Shown: positions 35,556 through 46,003, counted from the stretch's first letter. The stretch: DNA of 64,000 bases from JAGQWW01 sp041392845 (GCA_041392845.1 JAWKLG010000017.1:62001-126000); one strand, 5' to 3'. Made by a program: numbers and translations. The notes: generated by a model not told the origin, from the sequence alone.

Positions 35556-37289
35556 ATGAATATGAATCCTTTGAAAAGGTTCTTCAGGCTCTTGAAGCTT
35601 GATAAAAAAGACATCAGCTACATCTATATATATGCCATCTTTGGAGGTTTGATTTCATTGACCCTTCCTTTGGGTATTCAGGCCATCATTGGTTTGATTG
35701 CCGGAGGTGCCATTTCAAACTCATGGATTTTATTGGTGGGCATTGTTACTTTCGGAACTTTCCTGGTAGGTGTTTTGAAAGTGATGCAGTTAAGTGTAAG
35801 CGAGGTTATCCAACAGCGGATTTTTGTTCGTTCTGCATTTGATTTTGCATTTCGTATTCCCAAAATCAAAATCGAAGCCATTTACAGGGAATATGCCCCG
35901 GAACTGGTGAACCGATTTTTTGATACCATTACCATTCAAAAAGGAATTCCTAAAATCCTACTTGATTTTTCCTCCTCTATTTTACAAATCATCTTTGGAC
36001 TCATCTTAATCTCCTTTTACCATCCTTTCTTCATCTTTTTCGGATTTATATTGATTGTTCTGGTGGTGCTGATTTTCAGGTTCACCTGGCCTAGCGGTTT
36101 AGCCACGAGTCTTAAAGAATCAAAATACAAATACGAAGTGGCATCCTGGCTCGAAGAAATCGCCAGGACTCAAGGTACTTTTAAGATGGCTGGTTCTTCT
36201 CCATTACCTGTTAAAAAGACAGATATCCTCGTTGGAAATTATTTAAAATACAGGAAAGCTCACTTTAAGGTGCTTTTGATGCAATTTGGAAGCATCGTTG
36301 GATTCAAGACGCTTATTACAGCCGGCTTATTGATTTTAGGAGGTATTCTGGTGATTGACAACCGAATCAATCTGGGGCAGTTTGTAGCAGCTGAAATTGT
36401 TGTCATCCTTATTTTAAACTCCGTGGAAAATCTTATTCTAACCATGGAGACCATTTATGATGTATTGACCGGTCTTGAAAAAATTGGGGCTTTCACCGAC
36501 TTAAAATTGGAGAAAGATGAAGGTTCGAAATATGAAGAAATAAGAAAGCCTGGGGGCCTGGCTATCAAATTAATTGATGTAGGATATAAATTCGAGGATG
36601 CAGAATCCCCTACCCTTCAAAATATGAACCTTGAAATACCGGCTGGACAAAAGGTTTGCATTACCGGTTTTAACCGTTCCGGGAAAACGACCTTAATGCA
36701 TTTAATTGCCGGATTTTATAGTGACTTTTCAGGTGCTTTACTCTTTAATGATGTTCCAATTGGAAACCTTGACCTCAATAGTCTGCGAGAGCAGATTGGG
36801 GATTTTATGCCTCAGGAAGATATTTTTAAAGGAACCTTATATGAAAATATTACACTGGGTAAGGAGAATTTGAATTTACAAAATGCATTGGATGCTGTTG
36901 AAAAAGCAGGATTAAAATCATTTGTACAAAAACTCCCCCTGGGTTTAAATACTTTGATGGTTCCTTCCGGAAAAAATCTTCCAAGAAGTGTTGTAAATAA
37001 AATAATTCTGGCCAGATCCATTGTATCCAGACCAGCCCTATTGGCAATTAAAGAACCTTTTGCCAATATGGATTTGGAGGAAAGAACAAGACTATCCAAG
37101 TTATTGACCACCATGCAGACCAATTGCACCCTTATCGCAATTTCAAACGACCCGATTCTTGCCAGTCACTGCGACAGAGTATTGGTAATGGAAAACGGGA
37201 AAATTGTTGCAGACGATAGCTTTGATAAGATATCAAAAGACCAAAAATTGAACAAAATTTTTCAAAACTACCACCCTGAAATTGCCTAA
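35556..37289 (+). CDS. ABC transporter, fused permease/ATPase with degenerate ATPase motifs
   Basis: 577 residues: five or six membrane segments (about 20-300) and a nucleotide-binding domain (about 335-577), HlyB-like without a C39 peptidase. Walker A is intact (GFNRSGKTT, 371-379, Lys377) and the Q-loop Gln is kept (FMPQED). The signature LSGGQ is replaced by LPRSV (475-479), the Walker B Asp by Lys (IKEP, K499-E500), and the switch His by Asn (ISNDP, N531). So it can probably bind ATP but should hydrolyse it poorly. It heads an operon with a HlyD adaptor and a TolC protein. The promoter is not clearly seen, and the substrate is unknown. Confidence 0.87.
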   Translation: MNMNPLKRFFRLLKLDKKDISYIYIYAIFGGLISLTLPLGIQAIIGLIAGGAISNSWILLVGIVTFGTFLVGVLKVMQLSVSEVIQQRIFVRSAFDFAFRIPKIKIEAIYREYAPELVNRFFDTITIQKGIPKILLDFSSSILQIIFGLILISFYHPFFIFFGFILIVLVVLIFRFTWPSGLATSLKESKYKYEVASWLEEIARTQGTFKMAGSSPLPVKKTDILVGNYLKYRKAHFKVLLMQFGSIVGFKTLITAGLLILGGILVIDNRINLGQFVAAEIVVILILNSVENLILTMETIYDVLTGLEKIGAFTDLKLEKDEGSKYEEIRKPGGLAIKLIDVGYKFEDAESPTLQNMNLEIPAGQKVCITGFNRSGKTTLMHLIAGFYSDFSGALLFNDVPIGNLDLNSLREQIGDFMPQEDIFKGTLYENITLGKENLNLQNALDAVEKAGLKSFVQKLPLGLNTLMVPSGKNLPRSVVNKIILARSIVSRPALLAIKEPFANMDLEERTRLSKLLTTMQTNCTLIAISNDPILASHCDRVLVMENGKIVADDSFDKISKDQKLNKIFQNYHPEIA

Positions 37290-37306
37290 GACTTTAAAAA
37301 GAAAAC

Positions 37307-38692
37307 ATGTTAAACATATCTGACAACACAGTTAAGGACGATATCAGGCTGGAAGATTTTTCATCTTACAATAAAATCAGCCTTTCAAGAGCCAATGTAT
37401 TTTTCAAAAGATGGCTAATTATCACTTTTATCATCCTGCTTATCATATTATTTTTCCCCTGGACACAAAACATCCAGTCCAAAGGAATTGTAACCAGCTT
37501 GAATCCTGAGCACAGACCTCAAACTATACATAGTACTATTGCAGGTAGGATTGAAAAATGGTATGTACAAGAAGGGCAATTGATAAAGAAGGGAGACACC
37601 ATTGTGCATCTTTCTGAAATCAAGACAGAATACTTTGACCCCATGTTGGTAGAGCGAACCGGCCAACAGGCTGATGCTGCAGATCAAACCATTGGATTTT
37701 ACCAACAGAAGGCAAATGCGCTGGAACAACAAATTGGTGCTTTGCGAAATGAGCTTCAATTGAAGAAACAACAATTGGCAAATAAAATTGAGCAACAGCA
37801 ATTGAAAATCAATTCTGACAGTATTGACCTGGAGCGAGCCATCATAGATCTTCAAATTGCTGAAAGGCAATTAAATCGTACCAAAGCGCTAGAAGAAAAA
37901 GGGCTGAAATCTCTTACCGAGGTGGAAGATAAAAACCTAAAATTTCAGGAAGCTTTTGCAAAGAGAACCAGTCTTCAAAACAAACTGGCAGCTTCGAGAA
38001 ATGAATATTTGAATACCCAAATCGCCTTGACCAATGTTGAAAACGAGTATTTAAATAAAATTTCAAAAGCGAGTTCTGACCGCTTCAGTACTTTTTCAGA
38101 AAAGTATAAAGAAGAAGCAAAAGCTGCAAAATTGAGATCTGAATTGGCAAATTATCAGACCAGGTCAGGGTTCTATTTCATTACTGCACCACAGGATTGT
38201 TACGTCACCAAAGCAATGGTTACCGGTATTGGAGAAACCATTAAAGAAGGTCAACCGGTGGTGAGTATTATGCCTAAAGAATTTACGCTAGCGGTTGAAA
38301 TGGAAGTTCAACCTATTGATTTGCCTTTGATTCATAAAGGAAATTCAGTGAATTTTATTTTTGATGGATGGCCTGCTTTTGTTTTTTCAGGCTGGCCCAA
38401 TTTAACTTTTGGAACCTATTCAGGAGAGGTAGTAGCCATCGATAATGAAATCAGTCAAAACAATACTTACAGGGTTCTGGTTAGAAAAGGACCAAACGAT
38501 AAAGACTGGCCGGATGCACTTCGGGTAGGTTCCGGGGCAAAGTGTATTGCATTGCTGGAAGACGTTCCTGTTTGGTATGAATTGTGGCGAAAACTCAACG
38601 GATTTCCACCAGAGTTTTACAATGGCACTAAAATGGAAAAAGAAGAAAGTAAACAAATTGAAAACAAGGCCCCTATTAAATCAGCGAAGTAA
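37307..38692 (+). CDS. HlyD family periplasmic adaptor
   Basis: 461 residues. One N-terminal membrane segment (LIITFIILLIILFFPW) is followed by a lipoyl half (GRIEKWYVQEGQLIKKGDTI), a long coiled-coil hairpin near residues 115-270, the second lipoyl/beta-barrel part (ITAPQDCYVTKAMVTGIGE) and a MacA/HlyD-type C-terminal domain. It links the inner-membrane ABC protein to the outer-membrane channel. It lies 17 bases after the ABC gene and 3 bases before the TolC-like gene, so the three are co-transcribed. Confidence 0.9.
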   Translation: MLNISDNTVKDDIRLEDFSSYNKISLSRANVFFKRWLIITFIILLIILFFPWTQNIQSKGIVTSLNPEHRPQTIHSTIAGRIEKWYVQEGQLIKKGDTIVHLSEIKTEYFDPMLVERTGQQADAADQTIGFYQQKANALEQQIGALRNELQLKKQQLANKIEQQQLKINSDSIDLERAIIDLQIAERQLNRTKALEEKGLKSLTEVEDKNLKFQEAFAKRTSLQNKLAASRNEYLNTQIALTNVENEYLNKISKASSDRFSTFSEKYKEEAKAAKLRSELANYQTRSGFYFITAPQDCYVTKAMVTGIGETIKEGQPVVSIMPKEFTLAVEMEVQPIDLPLIHKGNSVNFIFDGWPAFVFSGWPNLTFGTYSGEVVAIDNEISQNNTYRVLVRKGPNDKDWPDALRVGSGAKCIALLEDVPVWYELWRKLNGFPPEFYNGTKMEKEESKQIENKAPIKSAK

Positions 38693-38695
38693 GAA

Positions 38696-40126
38696 GTGAA
38701 GCCAACTATTTTGAAAAATATCATTACTTGTCTGTCTTTAGTTATCATTCTTTTTTCCGAAAGAAGCATCCAAGCACAAGTGTCTTATGACACGATCGTG
38801 GTATTGAATGAAGAAAGAATGACTGATTGGATTTTGCAAAATCACCCCATCGTCAGGCAGGCAAATATACTCAATCAAATGGCCGTTTCTGAACGGAGAC
38901 AAGCTAGTGGAGCCTTTGATCCAAAACTTTACGGAGACTGGAATGCCAAGTCATTCGATAATAAAAATTATTTTCAACAAGGTGAGGCTGGTTTAAAAAT
39001 GGATGCCTGGTTTGGCGCTGAAATCAAAGCAGCTTACAATTACACTTCAGGAATCTATCTCAATCCGGAAAATAACTTGCCGGCAGATGGCCAGCCGGTA
39101 TTAGGCTTAAAAATTCCTTTACTTCAAGGGCTGTTTATTGACCAAAGAAGAGCCGATCTTTTTAAAGCAAGAAACCTCGCAAATTTGAACGCAGCGAAAA
39201 GAGACGAGGTAGTCAACAATTTGATTTTTGATGCTACCGTGGCCTTTTGGGATTGGTACAATGCTAAAAAAGGTATGGAAGTTATTGAGGAAGCAATCGA
39301 GGTGTCCCGGCTAAGATTTGAAGCAGTTAAAGAAGGATTCCTTGCTGGTGACAAACCAGCCATTGATACAGTTGAAGCTTTGATCCAACTTCAGAATTGG
39401 CAAAATGAACTGTTTAATGCCAATATTAAACTGAATAAAACCCTCCTGGAAATTTCAAATTTCATTTGGAATGAAGAGGGCCAACCGGTTACACTTTCAC
39501 CTGAAAGCAGACCTTTGGACGAATCTCCGGGGTTTGAGTCTGCTTTGAGTCCCGAAATTCTAAACAATATTACCCAGACACATCCAAGTCTGAGGAAATA
39601 CATTTTCAAACAGAAGGAGCTGGAAGTAGACCTGCGATTAAAAAGGGAGCTATTCAAACCACAACTGGATGTGGAATACAACCTCCTCGGAAGTGGATTT
39701 TCTTTTCAAAATGATGTTTCCGATATTCCTTTTTATAATAATTACAAATGGGGTGCGACTTTTTCTTTCCCCTTATTTTTAAGAAAAGCAAGTGGATCAT
39801 ACCAGTTGGCGCAATTGAAATTATTGGAAAATGACCTGGGTCGCCAACAAAAGGAACTGGAAATACAGAATAAAATCAATCAAATCTCTACAGAATTGGA
39901 CAACCTGGAGCAGAGCTTTGCCAATATGCAGGAACTGGTTGAAAATTATACCCGCCTTTTTGAAGGGGAGCAAGAGAAATTTTCCATCGGCGAAAGCTCA
40001 CTTTTCCTGATCAATTCACGCGAAACCAAACTGCTGGAATCCCGACTCAAACTTTTTAAAACAGAAGCCGAACTCAATAAAACCAAAAGCAAATTGAGAT
40101 GGGCACTGGGTCAATTGGGCATTTAA
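38696..40126 (+). CDS. TolC family outer-membrane efflux protein
   Basis: 476 residues starting with GTG. A signal peptide (LSLVIILFSERSIQAQ) is followed by two long helical-barrel repeats with outer-membrane strands between, as in TolC. Typical blocks are LKIPLLQGLFIDQRRADL and KWGATFSFPLFLRKASGSYQLAQ. It completes an ABC/HlyD/TolC type I secretion-like set. The GTG start is 3 bases after the HlyD stop, showing tight coupling. Confidence 0.92.
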   Translation: MKPTILKNIITCLSLVIILFSERSIQAQVSYDTIVVLNEERMTDWILQNHPIVRQANILNQMAVSERRQASGAFDPKLYGDWNAKSFDNKNYFQQGEAGLKMDAWFGAEIKAAYNYTSGIYLNPENNLPADGQPVLGLKIPLLQGLFIDQRRADLFKARNLANLNAAKRDEVVNNLIFDATVAFWDWYNAKKGMEVIEEAIEVSRLRFEAVKEGFLAGDKPAIDTVEALIQLQNWQNELFNANIKLNKTLLEISNFIWNEEGQPVTLSPESRPLDESPGFESALSPEILNNITQTHPSLRKYIFKQKELEVDLRLKRELFKPQLDVEYNLLGSGFSFQNDVSDIPFYNNYKWGATFSFPLFLRKASGSYQLAQLKLLENDLGRQQKELEIQNKINQISTELDNLEQSFANMQELVENYTRLFEGEQEKFSIGESSLFLINSRETKLLESRLKLFKTEAELNKTKSKLRWALGQLGI

Positions 40127-40160
40127 TCGCTTCAAAACAAATCCTTTACTTTTAAAACTT

Positions 40161-40190
40161 TTTGTTTTAAAAACTAAATTCCTAATTTTG
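40161..40190 (+). promoter_or_regulatory. Bacteroidota-type promoter of parC
   Basis: TTTG (40161-40164), an 18-base spacer and TAATTTTG (40183-40190), 57 bases before the start codon. A close match to the -33/-7 consensus. Confidence 0.65.
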
Positions 40191-40246
40191 GCAAAATTTC
40201 GGATTTTGTGCCGCATTTGCCAAACAGTTAACAACTAAAGGATTTC

Positions 40247-42904
40247 ATGAGCGAACACCTCGAAAACGGAAATCAGGAAGATCATCAGGAGGAAGACAGC
40301 GTCATTACCCTTACGGGGATGTACGAAAATTATTTCCTGGATTATGCCTCCTATGTAATACTTGAAAGGGCCGTACCTGCCATTGAAGATGGATTGAAAC
40401 CGGTACAAAGGAGAATTCTTCACGCAATGCGTGAGATGGAAGACGGCCGTTACAATAAAGTTGCCAATATCATAGGACAAACCATGCAGTACCATCCTCA
40501 TGGTGATGCCGCCATTGGTGATGCACTGGTAAACCTTGGTCAAAAAAACCTTTTGATTGACACCCAGGGAAACTGGGGGGACACGCGAACAGGTGACGGA
40601 GCAGCCGCTTCTCGTTACATTGAGGCAAGATTGACCAAATTTGCACTCGAAGTAGCTTTTAATCCTCAAACGACCAATTGGCAAATAAGCTACGACGGTA
40701 GAAAAAAAGAACCGGTTACCCTGCCGATGAAATTCCCATTGCTGTTGGCGCAGGGAGTAGAAGGTATCGCTGTTGGTCTTTCTACCAAGATTATGCCCCA
40801 CAACTTTGTGGAATTGATCCAGGCCAGCATTAAATTGCTACAAGGAAAGAAGGTGAAAATCTATCCTGATTTCGAAACAGGAGGCCTGGTAGATGTATCA
40901 GACTACCAGGGAGGAAAAAGAGGTGGCAAGATCAAGGTCAGAGCGAAAATTGAAATTCTCGATAAAAAGTCTTTGGTTATCAAAGACCTTCCTTATGGAG
41001 TAACCACAGGAACGCTTATTGATAGCATTGTAAAAGCAAATGATAAAGGCCAGATAAAAATCAAAAAGGTAGTAGACAATACTGCTGCTGAGGTAGAAAT
41101 TTTTGTCGAACTGGCGCCTGGCATGTCACCGGAAGTGACCATGGATGCCTTGTATGCTTTCACCAATTGTGAGGTCTCCATTTCACCCAATGCCTGTGTG
41201 ATCATTGAAGACAAACCTCACTTTTTGACGGTCGAGGAAATCCTTGAGATTTCAACTTTTAACACGAAGGATTTACTTCGAAGAGAGTTGGAAATCAAAA
41301 AGGCAGAACTGGAAGAGAAATGGCATTTTGCCAGCCTCGAAAAGATTTTCATAGAAAATCGTGTCTACCACGAAATTGAGGAATGTGAAACCTGGGAAGC
41401 AGTTCTGGAAACCATCGACCGGGAACTGAAAAAATACATTATCACGCCTTCAGAAACACCAAAACCTGGTGATACCCGTCTCAAAATGATGCGGGAAATT
41501 ACCATGGACGACATCGTGCGCCTGACGGAGATCAAGATCAAGAGAATTTCCAAATTCAACGCTTTCAAAGCAGATGAGTTGATTGCTCAAATAGAAGAGG
41601 ACCTAAAGCAGGTTCAGTACGATTTGGAGCATTTAACTGATTTCTCTATTGCCTATTTCCAAAACCTCTTGGACAAATATGGAAAGGATCGTGGTAGGAA
41701 GACAGAAATCAGCCAGTTTGATACCATTCAAGCATCTCAGGTAGTTGCAGCCAATGCAAAATTGTATGTAAATCGCAAGGAAGGCTTCATCGGTACAGGT
41801 CTTAAGAAAGATGAATTTGTTGAAGATTGTTCTGACCTGGACGACATCATTGTTTTTAGAAAAGATGGTATTTTTCAAGTCGTCAGAATTTCAGATAAGG
41901 TTTTTGTTGGCAAGGACATCCTCCATGTCGGAGTATGGAAGAAAGGAGACGACCGTACCACCTATAATATGGTGTATGTGGATGGAAAAACAGGAAAGAC
42001 CTTTGTCAAAAGGTTCAATGTTACTGCCATCACCAGGGAAAAAGAATACGACCTTACCAAAGGAAGTCCTCATAGCAAGGTATTGTATCTAAGTGTGAAT
42101 GCAAATGCAGAGGCAGAAACCATCGGAGTTTTGCTTTCACCCAATTGCCGTGCAAAAATCAAGGATTTTGATTTCGACTTTGGTGAATTGGCAATAAAGG
42201 GAAGGTCTTCTCAAGGGAATACACTTACAAAATATCCCGTAAAGAAAATCACCCAAAAAGAAGTGGGTGAATCTACATTGGGCGCCTGGAAAATCTGGAT
42301 GGACGAAGCAAGCGGAAGATTGAATACCGACCAAAGAGGAATATTACTTGGTTCTTTCAATACAGGGGACAATATTTTGGTGCTCTACAAAGATGGAACT
42401 TACGAAGTTACAGATGCCGAGCTGACCAATCGATATGATGTTAAAAATCTGGTTCACATCGGCAAGCTGGATCCGGAAGCCGCCATTACTGCAGTTCATT
42501 TCGAAGGCAGCAAAGGATGGACCATGGTCAAACGTTTCCAAATAGAAACCTCCTCTCTGAATCAGAAATTCAATTTCATTTCCGATTCAAAAGGCTCTTC
42601 ACTTCTATATGTAACTGTTGAAGATGAGCCGGTAGTTGAATATGAAGTAAAAAGAGGAAAAGACAAGGAAACCGAACAGATCAACCTTGCAGAATTTATC
42701 GATGTCAAAGGCTGGAAAGCTTTGGGAAATAAACTGGAAGATTCCAAAATTTCAAAGATTAAGCCTGTCGAGAACGACGAGGAAGAAGACGATGAAGATT
42801 CAGATGAAGGTGGAGATAATCCAAATGGTCCGGGAACTCCTATTAAACCCGGCGACACAATTGAATTTGATATTGATGGGGACGGACAAGGTTCTCTTTT
42901 TTAA
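40247..42904 (+). CDS. parC: DNA topoisomerase IV subunit A / gyrase A-like
   Basis: 885 residues. Type II topoisomerase A subunit, which cuts and rejoins DNA through an active-site Tyr seen in GAAASRYIEARLTK. The core starts SYVILERAVPAIEDGLKPVQRRILHAM. The quinolone-pocket motif reads HPHGDAAIGD, with Ala at the gyrA Ser83-equivalent position and Asp kept at the 87-equivalent. The C-terminal part has beta-propeller-like repeats and ends in a very acidic tail rich in Glu/Asp and Gly. I call it ParC because the A-subunit blocks and tail fit the Bacteroidota topo IV branch. The stop overlaps the converging pdeM gene by 4 bases. Confidence 0.9.
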   Translation: MSEHLENGNQEDHQEEDSVITLTGMYENYFLDYASYVILERAVPAIEDGLKPVQRRILHAMREMEDGRYNKVANIIGQTMQYHPHGDAAIGDALVNLGQKNLLIDTQGNWGDTRTGDGAAASRYIEARLTKFALEVAFNPQTTNWQISYDGRKKEPVTLPMKFPLLLAQGVEGIAVGLSTKIMPHNFVELIQASIKLLQGKKVKIYPDFETGGLVDVSDYQGGKRGGKIKVRAKIEILDKKSLVIKDLPYGVTTGTLIDSIVKANDKGQIKIKKVVDNTAAEVEIFVELAPGMSPEVTMDALYAFTNCEVSISPNACVIIEDKPHFLTVEEILEISTFNTKDLLRRELEIKKAELEEKWHFASLEKIFIENRVYHEIEECETWEAVLETIDRELKKYIITPSETPKPGDTRLKMMREITMDDIVRLTEIKIKRISKFNAFKADELIAQIEEDLKQVQYDLEHLTDFSIAYFQNLLDKYGKDRGRKTEISQFDTIQASQVVAANAKLYVNRKEGFIGTGLKKDEFVEDCSDLDDIIVFRKDGIFQVVRISDKVFVGKDILHVGVWKKGDDRTTYNMVYVDGKTGKTFVKRFNVTAITREKEYDLTKGSPHSKVLYLSVNANAEAETIGVLLSPNCRAKIKDFDFDFGELAIKGRSSQGNTLTKYPVKKITQKEVGESTLGAWKIWMDEASGRLNTDQRGILLGSFNTGDNILVLYKDGTYEVTDAELTNRYDVKNLVHIGKLDPEAAITAVHFEGSKGWTMVKRFQIETSSLNQKFNFISDSKGSSLLYVTVEDEPVVEYEVKRGKDKETEQINLAEFIDVKGWKALGNKLEDSKISKIKPVENDEEEDDEDSDEGGDNPNGPGTPIKPGDTIEFDIDGDGQGSLF

Positions 42905-43560
42905 GAAAGGGCAATTACCTTTTCATCTCCGATAACAAATACCCGGTCTTGCGATGTTGGTTGAACCATGGCAAGGCCGGTAAATTGTCCAAAAGCAGGT
43001 AGAATCCCTGCCTGCTCTCCCAATAAAAAACAAGGCAATTTTAGATACTGCTTGGCAGGTCCTTCAAATGCTACTCCAGGATGAATATGTCCGTAAAAGT
43101 TGTATCCCTTCTCTATTTCCTCCATTGGATGGTGGGACAGAAAAATTCCTTCCCACTCATAAGGTTCTTTGTGCACTTTCATATTTGCACCAGCGTACAA
43201 TCGTTTGTCGAGGATGTCGTGATTCCCCAATACCAATTCAAACGAAACATCAGGCCAGCCATGCATCCAGGCCGAAAAGGGTTGCCAGGCATCGTTGTAT
43301 CGGGAATGAAACAAGTCTCCTAAAAAGATGAGTCGTTTTACAGGGAAGTCATTGACGAGATGGTCCAATTTTTCAAGATTGGAATAAAGGACATGGCCCG
43401 GAACTGCCAAACCACCTTTTCTGAAATGAGTTTCTTTTCCGAGGTGTACATCTGCTACCAATAGAATGGATTCCTCAATCCAAAAAGCTGCTTTGTGAGG
43501 ACTGAGAATAAAGTTTTGACCCGCTTTTTCTACCAACTGTTCCCCTTGCCTGATTTCCAT
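42901..43560 (-). CDS. pdeM: Ligase-associated DNA damage response endonuclease PdeM
   Basis: 219-residue calcineurin-like metallophosphoesterase. Motifs in order: LLVADVHLGKETHFRK, IFLGDLFHSRYND, VLGNHDILD and YGHIHPGV. It is the MPE member of the four-gene ligase-associated repair cassette and the last gene of the minus-strand operon. The helicase gene ends 1 base before it starts. Homologues act as Mn-dependent nucleases, probably trimming ends before ligation. Confidence 0.92.
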   Translation of the reverse strand: MEIRQGEQLVEKAGQNFILSPHKAAFWIEESILLVADVHLGKETHFRKGGLAVPGHVLYSNLEKLDHLVNDFPVKRLIFLGDLFHSRYNDAWQPFSAWMHGWPDVSFELVLGNHDILDKRLYAGANMKVHKEPYEWEGIFLSHHPMEEIEKGYNFYGHIHPGVAFEGPAKQYLKLPCFLLGEQAGILPAFGQFTGLAMVQPTSQDRVFVIGDEKVIALS

Positions 43561-43561
43561 A

Positions 43562-46003
43562 TCAGTCTTTTATCAACCGTAATTTCATTTTTTCAATTCG
43601 ATCTTCCAGCTTTTCCGAAGTTAGTTTTTCACGCAATCTGTCCACCATGATAGGGAAAGCCAAAGGTGTAGCCCTGTCCGGTTTGCTCAATAATTGTTTT
43701 TGGGAAGAAATCCGATTCAAAGCAGTGTACAAACGTTCCGATTCCAATTGAAAGGTCATAACTTCTTCGTAAGCTTGTTGTAGCAGCAGGTTGTCCGGTT
43801 CGTAATTTGAAAAAGCATCGAAGAAAAGTTGAGAGGAGGATTGCAGGTGTTTGTCCTTTTTAATCCTGCCGGGGTACCCTTTAAAAATCAACCCAGAAAT
43901 AGAGGCAATATCTCTAAACCTTCGACGGGCCATTTCTACTGAATTGATACTTTTACTGATGTCTTCGTGTAGGTTTTCGCTGGATAAAAGTCCTTTTTCC
44001 AGTGCATCATGAATTGGAATTTCCACATCCGAAAGCAATTCGAATCCATAATCATTGAAAGCGATGGAAAAGGAAATAGGCTTTAATCGGGCAATTCTCC
44101 ATGCAAATAATGCACTCATTCCTTCATGCACATAGCGGCCTTCAAACGGATAAAAAAGCAAATGAAACCCTTCCTTGCTTTGAAAATATTCCATCAGGAA
44201 TTCATTTTCGTTGGGAAGATGCGAACGTTCGATTTGAAGCTCAGTTAAGGGCAAAATCTTTTCAATTTCTTCTGAACCAACCAGTCCTTCACTGATTTCG
44301 GCTATTTTATGACGCAATTCATCTCCCAACTGCGAAGATAGAGGAACCCTGCCACCAGCCCATGCCGGTACTTTTCCGGTTTTTGATTTACTTTTTCTAA
44401 CGCGCACTTCCATATTTCTTACCTGCACCAATTCCAAACTTCTTCCGGCAAACCAAAACACATCTCCGGGTTTCAAATTCGAAATAAATCGTTCTTCAAC
44501 GGTACCGACTCGGCCACCACTCATATATTTCACAGTCATGGTCGCATCGCTAACAATTGCGCCTATAGACAATCGGTGCCTTGTGGCCAGGTTTCGATTT
44601 ACTATATGCAATCTACCTTTGTACCAATCCACCCTTTTAAATTCATCATAAGCAGTCAAAGCCGGCCCACCTGTCGTTATAAAAGAAAGAATCCAATTCC
44701 ATTCTTCGGGACTCATGCTTTGAAAACAATAGGTTTGCTTTACCTCTTCAAATATTTCAGTAGGAACAAATCCGTTGGATACAGCCAATGTCACCAGATA
44801 CTGCGATAGCACATCAAAAGATCGGATGTAGGGAATCCGTTGCTCCAGTTTGTTTTCCTCTACAGCGGTCCGCAAGGCTGAAGCTTCAATTAACTCTAGA
44901 CTATGCGTTGGCACAAAATAAATCCTGCTGGTTGCTCCAGGCTGATGGCCACTCCTACCTGCTCTTTGCAAAAAACGCGCAACTCCCTTTGGGCTTCCTA
45001 CTTGAATAACAGTTTCAACAGAACGAAAATCAACACCTAAATCCAGACTAGAAGTAGAAATAACCACCTTCAATCGACCATCATCCAAAGCCTGTTCCAC
45101 CCATTCCCTTTGTTCCCGATCGATTGAACTGTGATGCATGGCCATAATACCCAAAAATTCCGGTGCATCATCCATCAGCTTTTGATACCAGACTTCACAT
45201 TGGTTTCTGGTATTTGTAAAAATGACTGTAGTAGTGCTTTGATGGATGATGGGAATGACCTTTTCCAACATTTTAATCCCCATATGCCCGGCCCAGGGAA
45301 ATTTTTCCACTTCATCTGGCATGAGGGAGATGATTTCTATCTTTTTATCAATGTCGGCTTTGATTAATTTCCAATTGTTTTCTTCAGACTGCCGCCCTAA
45401 AAGCACCTCCATCGATTCTTCCATATTGCCAATGGTGGCCGAGATGCCCCAAATTCTAAGTCCTTTTTGTAAAGACTTTAATCTGGAAAGAGCCAATTCC
45501 ATCAAAACTCCACGCTTTGAACCAATAAGTTCATGCCATTCATCCACCACCACAGAATGCAAATTTTTAAAATAATCTGCATAACCGGGAGTAGCCAAAA
45601 GCAAGTGTAAACTTTCAGGCGTGGTAATTAAAATATTCGGAGGGTTTTTCTTGATTTTTTGTCTTTCTGACGAACTGGTATCTCCTGAGCGAACTGCTAT
45701 ATCGCAATCCAATTCTAATCCGGATCTAAATCTTTCTCCTGCTTTTTGAATCTCTTTGGTCAAAGCTCTGATGGGACTGATCCAAATAGTATGCAAGCCC
45801 AAATCTTCCTGGCCGCTTGATTTTTTTTGATGGATATCCAGAATAGAAGGAACCAAAAGGGAATAGGTTTTTCCACTTCCGGTAGGCGCGTTTACAATTC
45901 CTGAGAGTCCATTTTCATAGGCTTCCCAGGCTTCTTTTTGAAAAGGGAAAACGGTCCATTCACGGTTTGAAAACCAATCCAGCGCCATATTCCAATCAGC
46001 CAT
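43562..46003 (-). CDS. Ligase-associated DNA damage response DEXH box helicase (Lhr-like)
   Basis: 813-residue superfamily 2 helicase. Visible motifs: GIVNAPTGSGKTYSLLVP (I), VVVDEWHELIGSKRG (II, DEWH), GISATIGNMEE (III), and VARFLQRAGRSGHQPGA (VI). Downstream Lhr-Core parts carry no Cys cluster. It probably unwinds damaged DNA for the linked nucleases and ligase. It overlaps the ligase gene by 8 bases. Confidence 0.94.
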   Translation of the reverse strand: MADWNMALDWFSNREWTVFPFQKEAWEAYENGLSGIVNAPTGSGKTYSLLVPSILDIHQKKSSGQEDLGLHTIWISPIRALTKEIQKAGERFRSGLELDCDIAVRSGDTSSSERQKIKKNPPNILITTPESLHLLLATPGYADYFKNLHSVVVDEWHELIGSKRGVLMELALSRLKSLQKGLRIWGISATIGNMEESMEVLLGRQSEENNWKLIKADIDKKIEIISLMPDEVEKFPWAGHMGIKMLEKVIPIIHQSTTTVIFTNTRNQCEVWYQKLMDDAPEFLGIMAMHHSSIDREQREWVEQALDDGRLKVVISTSSLDLGVDFRSVETVIQVGSPKGVARFLQRAGRSGHQPGATSRIYFVPTHSLELIEASALRTAVEENKLEQRIPYIRSFDVLSQYLVTLAVSNGFVPTEIFEEVKQTYCFQSMSPEEWNWILSFITTGGPALTAYDEFKRVDWYKGRLHIVNRNLATRHRLSIGAIVSDATMTVKYMSGGRVGTVEERFISNLKPGDVFWFAGRSLELVQVRNMEVRVRKSKSKTGKVPAWAGGRVPLSSQLGDELRHKIAEISEGLVGSEEIEKILPLTELQIERSHLPNENEFLMEYFQSKEGFHLLFYPFEGRYVHEGMSALFAWRIARLKPISFSIAFNDYGFELLSDVEIPIHDALEKGLLSSENLHEDISKSINSVEMARRRFRDIASISGLIFKGYPGRIKKDKHLQSSSQLFFDAFSNYEPDNLLLQQAYEEVMTFQLESERLYTALNRISSQKQLLSKPDRATPLAFPIMVDRLREKLTSEKLEDRIEKMKLRLIKD

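Noticed and set aside
40247..42904. Quinolone resistance mutation (Ala at the Ser83-equivalent site)
   Set aside because: Ala at this position is probably native to Bacteroidota topoisomerase IV A subunits, so it is not evidence of selection.
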